Positions 8,426 to 14,967 of a stretch of 64,000 bases of DNA are shown here, piece by piece. Below the pieces are notes generated by a model. That model saw nothing but the letters and a program-made list of their open reading frames with translations. It was not told the origin of the DNA and did not search any database. Origin of the DNA: Algoriphagus aquaeductus (GTDB taxonomy: Bacteria > Bacteroidota > Bacteroidia > Cytophagales > Cyclobacteriaceae); contig NZ_QKTX01000002.1 of assembly GCF_003253485.1 (NCBI RefSeq), positions 124,001 through 188,000 of the forward strand, in the 5' to 3' direction. Both the position numbers and the translations under genes were made by a program. Each line of letters begins with the position of its first letter. Position 1 is the first letter of the stretch.

Positions 8426-9050
8426 AATTCTCTGGTTTTTACTCATGGCATCAATAGTAGCGTGTGGAAAAGAGCAAAAGATTTCATCGGATGAGGCTAA
8501 ACTTATCCACAATTCTAACGCAAGTACAAGGCTTGAAAATCTTACGGATTCGCTGTCGATCAGCACAAAAAGCTTGGTGTATTGGAAAGGAACCAAAATG
8601 CGTGGATTGGGAAGCCATGAAGGGGTGGTAAACATCGAATATGGACACCTCATCTTTGAAAAAGGCATGCCCCAATCGGGCTTGATTCAGGTCAACATGC
8701 AGACTATCCAAGTCACCGACATTCCTGAAACCGATCCAATTCCGAGAAAGAATCTGACCGAACACTTGAAAAATGAGGATTTTTTTGATGTGGATAACTT
8801 CCCAATCGCTTCTTTTGAGTGGACCGAATGTAGTCTGGTGGGAGAAAATGTGTGGAACATTCGGGGGAAGATGAAAATCAAAGAAATCTCCAAACCCTTA
8901 CAGCTTACTGTCCAACGGAAAGGAAACATTCTTGAAGGCGAATTTCAGATCAATCGATTTGACTGGGATATTGCTTATCGCGGCTCGTGGGTAGACCAAA
9001 CGCTGGTGGATCCGGACATCCTCTTTCGGGTAAAATTGATTCCAGTGTAA
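8418..9050 (+). CDS. YceI-family lipoprotein
   Basis: A 210-residue lipoprotein. I chose the ATG at 8418 because it starts MNRILWFLLMASIVACGK, a good signal peptide with lipobox IVAC, and overlaps the dioxygenase stop by 8 bp; the frame is open much further upstream but only through the other gene. The mature part shows the YceI lipocalin-like pattern: conversion-resistant beta strands with FEKGMPQSGLIQVNMQTI, LKNEDFFDVDNFPIASFEWT and a final GSWVDQTLVDPDILFRVKL. YceI proteins bind polyprenoid or fatty amide ligands in the periplasm. Tight coupling with the dioxygenase-like lipoprotein suggests a shared lipophilic substrate, which is inference. Confidence 0.85.
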   Translation: MNRILWFLLMASIVACGKEQKISSDEAKLIHNSNASTRLENLTDSLSISTKSLVYWKGTKMRGLGSHEGVVNIEYGHLIFEKGMPQSGLIQVNMQTIQVTDIPETDPIPRKNLTEHLKNEDFFDVDNFPIASFEWTECSLVGENVWNIRGKMKIKEISKPLQLTVQRKGNILEGEFQINRFDWDIAYRGSWVDQTLVDPDILFRVKLIPV

Positions 9051-9145
9051 AGGGATTTGGAGGAAGATTCCCTGGCCTCTGTGACGGAATAGTCCAGCTT
9101 TTTTGAAGGCAGGATTGGGAAGTTCAGGTCAGCTGGAATTACTTC

Positions 9146-9365
9146 TTTCCCGCTGATCTTCGCGGATTGCTTTCGCTGATATCTGCAGATTTTAGAAAAT
9201 CTCTTAAAATCCGCGACTTTTTTTTCGAAGATCTGCGGGAACAATAAAAAGGCTTTAAATAAAAAATCCTGCTCCGATAGCCATCGGAGGAAAAGCAGGA
9301 CAGCCCGAAAGTGTTGCCACAGATGCACAGATCTTTTGCTTATCCGGGCATCTGTGGCTTTTTTC
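9146..9365. repeat. left copy of the repeat module flanking the Fic gene, with terminator hairpin
   Basis: The 465 bp between the YceI and Fic genes begin with about 95 bp where nothing is recognisable. A module follows that recurs after the Fic gene at 10588-10881. It starts TTTCCCGCTGAT, continues with diverged 'CGCGGATT/CTGATATCTGCAGATTT' text, then a hairpin (TCCTGCT ... AGCAGGA, 9267-9300), then a 53-bp segment (9313-9365) identical to 10829-10881. That segment contains the 11-bp inverted repeat GCCACAGATGC / GCATCTGTGGC running into a T tract, so on the plus strand it should act as a terminator for the upstream YceI operon. Confidence 0.8.
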
Positions 9366-9380
9366 TTAAATGATAAGTTG

Positions 9381-9511
9381 CTTTACATCACGCACTTACT
9401 CTGTAAAGAAAATCGAAAAATCTTTACAAATATCAAAGGATATGTAAAGCAAATGCTTGTTTTCTTTACATAAAGATCTTTCTTTGTAAAGAAATTTGAC
9501 TTTTCTATACA
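9381..9511. promoter_or_regulatory. helically phased operator array upstream of the Fic gene
   Basis: Six exact 7-mers alternate in orientation: CTTTACA at 9381, TGTAAAG at 9402, CTTTACA at 9422, TGTAAAG at 9443, CTTTACA at 9464 and TGTAAAG at 9485. A degenerate seventh (CTATACA) is at 9505. Start-to-start spacing is 21, 20, 21, 21, 21 and 20 bp, two helical turns, so all sites face one side of the DNA. The array ends 4 bp before the Fic start codon and so covers its promoter. It most likely binds a dimeric regulator cooperatively; the winged-helix tail of the Fic protein itself is an obvious candidate, which is inference. Confidence 0.75.
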
Positions 9512-9515
9512 AAGT

Positions 9516-10583
9516 ATGACTTGGAAGCTGATCCCTTTACCCTATTCCGAGGATTTGGAAACCAAATCCATACTCAAGCAGCTGCCGGCCGCGCATGCAG
9601 CTTTGGCAGAATTGAAAGGAATAGTCCAATCCATTCCCAATCAAATCATCCTGCTCAACACGCTGGGAATCCAGGAAGCAAAGGATAGCTCCTCCGTGGA
9701 AAACATCATTACTACACACGACGACTTGTACAAAGCCAATCTGAATTTTGAGGTCAGCATCTCTCCGGATGTCAAAGAAGTACAAAACTACGTGGCCGCG
9801 ATGAAGCGCGGATTTGAACTGGTTCAGACTCAGGGACTACTCACCAATCAGACGATCCTGAAGATTCAGGAGACCTTGGAAGGTAACAATGCGGGGTTTC
9901 GGAAGCTGCCCGGCACTGCCTTGAAAAATGTCCAAACCGGAGAAACAGTCTATCTTCCTCCTCAGGATCCAAATGAAATCCTCAGCATGATGACCAATCT
10001 AGAGCAGTTTATCAACGATCCGGAGCTGAGCGACTACGATCCCTTGGTGAAGATGGCTATTATTCACTTTCAGTTTGAGAGCATCCACCCATTCTACGAT
10101 GGAAACGGACGAACAGGAAGGATTCTGAATATTCTCTATTTGGTCTTGACCGGCCTGCAAAAACTTCCGATCCTCTACCTCAGCAGTCATATCATCCGAA
10201 ACAAACCGGATTATTACCGATTGTTGCAGGGAGTGAGAGAAAACAGAGATTGGGAAAGCTGGATCAGCTACATGATCAAAGGTGTGGAAAATACCGCCAA
10301 GGAGACCATTCTGCTGATTGAAGAATTGAAAGTCCTAATGGCAGAAATGAAAAATCAGTTGAGGGATAATTACAAATTCTACTCCCAAGAGCTGCTCAAC
10401 AATCTCTTCACACATCCCTACACCAAGATCGAGTTTCTCGTGCGCGATCTGGGCGTCTCCCGGATCACCGCCGCCAATTATCTGAATCAGTTGGCTGCCG
10501 ATGGAGTACTTCGAAAAGAAAGGCTGGGAACAGGAAATTATTATGTGAATGAAAAGCTCTTTGAGCTGTTGAGTAGTCGATGA
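9516..10583 (+). CDS. Fic-domain protein with C-terminal winged helix
   Basis: A 355-residue cytoplasmic Fic protein. The catalytic motif HPFYDGNGRTGR is complete at residues 191-202, so it should transfer AMP (or another nucleotide moiety) to protein hydroxyl groups. An N-terminal Fic_N region holds SSVEN (59-63), which resembles the inhibitory (S/T)xxxE(G/N) helix with its glutamate, as in auto-inhibited class II Fic proteins. The last approximately 65 residues (from LFTHPYTKIEFLV) form a winged-helix DNA-binding domain, with VSRITAANYLNQLAADGVL as its helix-turn-helix. The gene sits alone between direct repeats and behind a phased operator array, which suggests autoregulation and a mobile or cassette origin. 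Its targets are unknown. Confidence 0.9.
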   Translation: MTWKLIPLPYSEDLETKSILKQLPAAHAALAELKGIVQSIPNQIILLNTLGIQEAKDSSSVENIITTHDDLYKANLNFEVSISPDVKEVQNYVAAMKRGFELVQTQGLLTNQTILKIQETLEGNNAGFRKLPGTALKNVQTGETVYLPPQDPNEILSMMTNLEQFINDPELSDYDPLVKMAIIHFQFESIHPFYDGNGRTGRILNILYLVLTGLQKLPILYLSSHIIRNKPDYYRLLQGVRENRDWESWISYMIKGVENTAKETILLIEELKVLMAEMKNQLRDNYKFYSQELLNNLFTHPYTKIEFLVRDLGVSRITAANYLNQLAADGVLRKERLGTGNYYVNEKLFELLSSR

Positions 10584-10587
10584 TGGA

Positions 10588-10881
10588 TTTCCCGCTGATT
10601 TGCGAGGATTAACCTCACTGATCATCGCAGATCTCAAACAGTGTTGGATGATCATAAAAAGCTATTGAAACTACTTCTTCCTCACAGATTTCCACAGAAA
10701 AGTACACAGATGATCACTGATTTTTTGATGGGGAGCAAACAGAATCTGTGATTTTAATCCGTGAAGATCTGTGGGAAAATATTGAATAAAAAAATCCTGC
10801 TTTCGGAAAAGCAGGACAGCCTGGAAGAGTTGCCACAGATGCACAGATCTTTTGCTTATCCGGGCATCTGTGGCTTTTTTC
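10588..10881. repeat. right copy of the repeat module flanking the Fic gene, with terminator hairpin
   Basis: This stretch fills the 300 bp between the Fic and TonB receptor genes. It starts TTTCCCGCTGAT like the left copy, passes through a diverged part rich in 'CACAGAT(C/T)' words, then shows the hairpin TCCTGCTTT ... AAAGCAGGA (10794-10817) and the 53 bp (10829-10881) identical to 9313-9365. The final inverted repeat runs into a T tract on the plus strand, so it should terminate Fic transcription. The T tract is on the wrong side to serve the convergent TonB receptor gene, which ends 3 bp away. Confidence 0.8.
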
Positions 10882-10883
10882 CT

Positions 10884-13271
10884 TTAAAACTTCATCCTCA
10901 AACCCAACAGGAAGTTGGTCCCTGCCTGTGGATAATAGAAGTTCTCCGTTACCAGTTCACGACCATTTCCTCCCGGTACAAAGTAACTGAACGTATATCC
11001 GTTTGGCTCATACAGCTCATTGAAGATATTGTTGATCAGTAGGTTGACCTCCAATCCTTTGAAGAATCTTGGAGCTGCCGCATAGCTGATTCGCAGGTCA
11101 TTGGTAAAGAACGCATCCAGAGATCTTGCTTCATTGGCCGTATTGTCCAAAAACTGTCGGCCTACATACTTACTCAGCCAGTTGAGGGACAAATTTTTGC
11201 TTGGCTTGTACTCGATGATCGCTGAACCCACCACATTGGGAGAAAAAGCAATGTCCGTATTGGTGTAGGTAAAGGTTTCCTGGCGGAAATCCTCCACGCT
11301 GTAGTCGTCGATATACTCCGTAAACTCACGGATTTTATTCTGACTCAGGGCAATATTTCCACCCAAAGTCCAAGAACCTGAAAGCTGATACGCTCCATCC
11401 ACTTCGATCCCTGCACGGTAGGAAGCGGCTACGTTTTCACGGATATAGGCACCCACATCGTTGATTTGCCCAGTCAGGATAAGTTGATCCCGGTAGCCCA
11501 TGTAGTAGAAGTTGGCGTTATAACTGAAGCTTCCGGCTTTGGTACGAACACCAGCTTCCACGTTGTTCAAGCGCTCAGGTCTAGGCACTTCGGTGATGGG
11601 ATTGTCTGTAAAATCCGACCGGGTGGGCTCACGGTTAGCAACCGCATAGCTCGCATACCAAGTTTGATTTCCTTTTTCGTAAGAGAATCCAAACTTGGGA
11701 TTGAAAAAGGTGTAATCGGCTCGCCCATCCACAATACGCAAGTCATCATTGACACCGATAAAGGAATAATTGATCCCTCTCAACTGCAAGTCACCAAACA
11801 AATTCAAACCGGGTTTAATCTCATAAGTGGCTTTAGTGTAGATATTCCGGTCATCTTTGATGGCATTGTTGTCATAGTAGCGATCACGGATATTGGTATT
11901 GCCTGCAAATCTAGCCCAGATAATTTCGCCAAAATGCCCGCCATCGTAGCGATTGGCCCCGCCTCCGATGATCCAATCCAGCTTTCCATCTGTAGAGACA
12001 TAATTGACGGAACCGACAAAGCCATAGAAATCATTGTCCAGCCACCGGCGGCGAATAATATCAGACCTGGAAATTACCTGATCACCTACTACTACATCAG
12101 GTAAATTGTAGCGGGAAAAGCGATCATTTTCCCGGAATTGCTCATAATAGCCTCGGCCATAGGTGTAGTGAAGTGCGAGGTTTGTCTTCCAGTTAGAGCC
12201 TACTTTTCCGGTGTAGATCAGCTGGTAATGATCCTGTTGGTAATTGTCAGTTTCGTTGTCGTAGGTGTAGAAATTGTAGGTTCGATCGTCCTTGAGCTTT
12301 GACTCAGGAAGGCCATACCAACTTTGATACGTTTGTTCCTTTCCTGAGAAAGCCACGAGTTTGATCACGCTTTTTTCTCCATAATATCCTCCGGAAACAA
12401 ACCAGCTGCTCAGATCGGAAAATGCCCGATCCACATAGCCATCCGATGTGATTTTGGAAAGTCGGGCATCGACTGCAAAGCGATTATTCAACAAGCCAGT
12501 TCCTGCCTTGACCGTATGTCTCCAGGTATTAAACGACCCGAAACCATTGTCCAACTCGGCATAGGCTTCATCCCGTCTGGTGTCTGTCTGGAAATTTAGG
12601 CTGGCGCCAAATGTAGCTGCCCCGTTGGTGGAAGTGCCTACCCCGCGCTGGATTTGGACATTTTCTACCGAAGAGGCAAAGTCTGGCATGTTTACCCAGA
12701 AAACTCCATGCGACTCCGCATCATTGAGCGGAATCCCGTTGACCGTGGCGTTGATGCGGGTTTGGTCTGAGCCCCGAATCCGCAATCCGGTATAGCCCAC
12801 GCCTGCACCGGCATCGGAATAGCTTACCACCGAGGGTGTGAAATTGAGCAAAATGGGAATATCCTGTCCCAAATTTCGTTTGGCGATTTCGGACTTATCC
12901 ACATTGGAAAAGGTCGTAGGCGTACTTGCCGAAGCCCTTGTTGCCGATACGATAAACTCCTCTGTGAGGAAATCTTTGGGCTCCAACCTGACTTCCAAAT
13001 CTCCTGAGAAAGGAACTGAAACCGTGACTCTTTCTGTCTCATAACCCAAATAGGAAATCCGGATTTCCACATTCCCATTGGGTAATCTGCTGAGTGTAAA
13101 CAGACCATTTGCATCAGTGACCGTACCTCGATTGGCGGTTTCGGTCCATACCGATGCACCTACCAAAGGCAAATTGCTTTGGGCATCCACTACTTTTCCA
13201 CTGAGGCTATTTTGAGCCCAAGCGGTCAAACTGGCCAAGTACAAAACAAGGCCAACTACTATTTTTTTCAT
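10884..13271 (-). CDS. TonB-dependent outer-membrane receptor, TPP-riboswitch controlled (thiamine uptake)
   Basis: A 795-residue outer-membrane receptor. A signal peptide (1-19, ending AWA) is followed by a carboxypeptidase-regulatory-like domain (about 22-110: SGKVVDAQSNLPLVGASVW). Next comes a plug domain with LRIRGSDQTRINATVNGIPLND and VQIQRGVGTSTNGAATFG, then a 22-strand-type beta barrel ending in the C-terminal aromatic signature LLGLRMKF. A clear TPP riboswitch stands about 150 bp upstream on the same strand, so expression should fall when thiamine pyrophosphate is plentiful. Together this predicts uptake of thiamine or a precursor. No inner-membrane thiamine transporter such as PnuT is adjacent. 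The length and domain order are normal. Confidence 0.92.
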   Translation of the reverse strand: MKKIVVGLVLYLASLTAWAQNSLSGKVVDAQSNLPLVGASVWTETANRGTVTDANGLFTLSRLPNGNVEIRISYLGYETERVTVSVPFSGDLEVRLEPKDFLTEEFIVSATRASASTPTTFSNVDKSEIAKRNLGQDIPILLNFTPSVVSYSDAGAGVGYTGLRIRGSDQTRINATVNGIPLNDAESHGVFWVNMPDFASSVENVQIQRGVGTSTNGAATFGASLNFQTDTRRDEAYAELDNGFGSFNTWRHTVKAGTGLLNNRFAVDARLSKITSDGYVDRAFSDLSSWFVSGGYYGEKSVIKLVAFSGKEQTYQSWYGLPESKLKDDRTYNFYTYDNETDNYQQDHYQLIYTGKVGSNWKTNLALHYTYGRGYYEQFRENDRFSRYNLPDVVVGDQVISRSDIIRRRWLDNDFYGFVGSVNYVSTDGKLDWIIGGGANRYDGGHFGEIIWARFAGNTNIRDRYYDNNAIKDDRNIYTKATYEIKPGLNLFGDLQLRGINYSFIGVNDDLRIVDGRADYTFFNPKFGFSYEKGNQTWYASYAVANREPTRSDFTDNPITEVPRPERLNNVEAGVRTKAGSFSYNANFYYMGYRDQLILTGQINDVGAYIRENVAASYRAGIEVDGAYQLSGSWTLGGNIALSQNKIREFTEYIDDYSVEDFRQETFTYTNTDIAFSPNVVGSAIIEYKPSKNLSLNWLSKYVGRQFLDNTANEARSLDAFFTNDLRISYAAAPRFFKGLEVNLLINNIFNELYEPNGYTFSYFVPGGNGRELVTENFYYPQAGTNFLLGLRMKF

Positions 13272-13419
13272 GATTACTTTTCCCCTTTCGGGTGTTTGAG
13301 TGAAACATTAGAAAACCCAGGGGAGGCTCTCCGTGATTGTTTTACCCGCATGCAAAGCACAAAATCAGAATCAGGCACGAATGGTACCGCTTCGGCTTGT
13401 TTTCCAGACTTCTTACTCT

Positions 13420-13508
13420 GCTTTCTCATTTCCCTTCGCCGGCATTACCCGGATCAGGTCGTATGGGTATGATCTCAGCCCGTTGTATTAAGGCACCCCT
13501 TATGATCT
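13420..13508 (-). promoter_or_regulatory. TPP (thiamine pyrophosphate) riboswitch
   Basis: Read on the minus strand, the sequence contains the conserved THI-element words in order: AAGGGGTGCC, then GGGCTGAGATCATACCC, then ACCTGATCCGGGTAATGCC and GGCGAAGGGAAA. These form the P2/P3 and P4/P5 arms of the TPP aptamer. The aptamer lies in the leader of the TonB receptor gene. The roughly 145 nt between aptamer and start codon would hold the expression platform. A short CTCCCC stretch there could pair with the GGGGA near the start codon; whether control is by termination or by start-site masking I cannot tell. Confidence 0.95.
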
Positions 13509-13602
13509 GGAAGCAAAGGTACGAGCGAAAAGTTTTTTTCCAAGGCCTGCTGATCAATCGCTTTTTTATAACTTCAAATCCAAACCTCAAACCCATAACC
13601 TT

Positions 13603-14448
13603 ATGCGCCTTTACAAACTGACCGCTGGAACGCTTTTAGAAACTGATACTGAGATTTTTCTGGGACCCGAGCTCGATTGGGATCAACTTCTTGGACGGGA
13701 ACATCTACCCAAGTTGCTCAAGTCTGAGGCTGCACATTGGGAGAAAATTTCCGAAAAAGAGGCCGAGCAACTGAAGTCAGAAGGCCTTTTGGCGCCGATG
13801 GGTAATCAGGAAATCTGGGCAGCGGGAGTGACGTACTACCGAAGCCGAACCGCACGCATAGAGGAATCCAAAGATGCAGGCGGGGCTGATTTTTATGACA
13901 AAGTGTATGTAGCCGATAGACCCGAGCTATTCTTCAAAGCCACTGCCAGTCGGGTATCCAATCCCGGAGAGACGGTCAATATCCGCAAAGACTCCACTTG
14001 GGATGTGCCCGAGCCGGAGTTGACCCTTTTGATTTCCCCTTCGGGAAAAGTGCAGGGCTTCACCGTCGGAAATGACATGAGCAGCCGAAGCATCGAGGGA
14101 GAAAACCCACTCTATTTGCCACAGGCAAAAGTCTATCAGGGATGCGCCTCAGTTGGACCTTGCATTTTGATTCAGGAAGAAATGCTGGATGATTCCACCC
14201 AAATCCGATTGGAAATCCTTCGCAATGGAAAAACCGAAGCTTCGGGCGAGACGACTTTGGCACAAATGAAGCGCAAACCACAGGAACTTGCCGATTGGCT
14301 TTTCCGGGCAAATACGTTTCCGATCGGTTGCCTGATGATGACCGGTACAGGCATCGTGCCGGATAATTTTACTTTGCAGAAAGGAGATCTGGTGAAAATC
14401 ACGATTGATGGTATCGGGACTTTAGAAAACAAAGTTGGCTTGATCTAA
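13603..14448 (+). CDS. fumarylacetoacetate hydrolase (FAH) fold family enzyme
   Basis: A 281-residue cytoplasmic protein. The FAH-fold metal site is visible: EPE at 137-139, inside WDVPEPELTLLIS, and D158 in GNDMSSRSIEGENPLYLP. The approximately 100-residue N-terminal extension and YYRSRTARIEESKDAGGADFYDKVY resemble the branch of the family that contains 2-keto-3-deoxy-sugar-acid dehydratases, rather than true fumarylacetoacetase. The exact reaction cannot be fixed. It is followed at 4 bp by yjbQ, so the two are probably co-transcribed, and it is divergent from the thiamine receptor gene. It starts about 95 bp from the riboswitch, on the other strand. Confidence 0.85.
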   Translation: MRLYKLTAGTLLETDTEIFLGPELDWDQLLGREHLPKLLKSEAAHWEKISEKEAEQLKSEGLLAPMGNQEIWAAGVTYYRSRTARIEESKDAGGADFYDKVYVADRPELFFKATASRVSNPGETVNIRKDSTWDVPEPELTLLISPSGKVQGFTVGNDMSSRSIEGENPLYLPQAKVYQGCASVGPCILIQEEMLDDSTQIRLEILRNGKTEASGETTLAQMKRKPQELADWLFRANTFPIGCLMMTGTGIVPDNFTLQKGDLVKITIDGIGTLENKVGLI

Positions 14449-14452
14449 TATC

Positions 14453-14881
14453 ATGTCCCTTTATTTCCAAAAACAGCTTCGACTACCGAGTTATCCACAG
14501 GGCTACCACCTGATTACTGATCAGGTGGTGCGTGCTATCCCGGAAATCCGGGAAATCAGAATCGGATTTTTGCAGGTTTTCATCCAGCATACTTCCGCGG
14601 GTCTGTGTATCAATGAAAATGCCGATCCCACGGTAAGAAAAGACTTCCAAACCTTCGTAAATGAATTAATACCAGAGACTTATCCACGTTTTGTCCACAA
14701 CTACGAAGGGGCAGACGACATGCCTGCGCATATCAAAAGTGCTTTTTTCGGTACGAATGTACAAGTGCCGATCGCTGGTGGAAAACTCGCCCTGGGGATT
14801 TGGCAAGGCATTTACCTCTGCGAGTTCCGTCATGAAGGAGGGGCTAGAAACCTGGTGCTCACGGCATTTGGCACTCCCTGA
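14453..14881 (+). CDS. yjbQ: YjbQ family protein (UPF0047, secondary thiamine-phosphate-synthase-type enzyme)
   Basis: A 142-residue protein with the YjbQ signatures HTSAGLCINENADP, NYEGADDMPAHIKSAFFG and GTWQ-like LGIWQGIYLCEFR. The conserved histidines and acidic residues of the family active site are present. Members can show weak thiamine-phosphate synthase activity when overproduced, but their true role is unsettled. The gene is 4 bp downstream of the FAH-family gene. The thiamine-controlled receptor lies divergently about 1.2 kb away, which may or may not be meaningful since no riboswitch faces this gene. Confidence 0.92.
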   Translation: MSLYFQKQLRLPSYPQGYHLITDQVVRAIPEIREIRIGFLQVFIQHTSAGLCINENADPTVRKDFQTFVNELIPETYPRFVHNYEGADDMPAHIKSAFFGTNVQVPIAGGKLALGIWQGIYLCEFRHEGGARNLVLTAFGTP

Positions 14882-14918
14882 TCCGTTGAAAATCCAAGAT
14901 CACCACTGATAAAATTCC

Positions 14919-14950
14919 TTGGATTGGGTCGATCGGCAAACTTACTTTTG
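14919..14950 (+). promoter_or_regulatory. Bacteroidota-type promoter for the DUF5916 gene
   Basis: TTGG at 14919-14922 is followed 20 bp later by TACTTTTG at 14943-14950, an exact match to the Bacteroidota -7 box TAnnTTTG with a near-consensus -33 box. Transcription would start about 14957, leaving a short leader before the ATG at 14968. This is why I reject the GTG at 14950 as the start of the next gene. Confidence 0.55.
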
Positions 14951-14967
14951 TGAAGCTCCGACCTTAC

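Noticed and set aside
9381..9511. The CTTTACA/TGTAAAG array as a CRISPR or plasmid iteron array
   Set aside because: The repeats are only 7 bp, alternate in orientation and cover a promoter; no cas, rep or partition genes are near.
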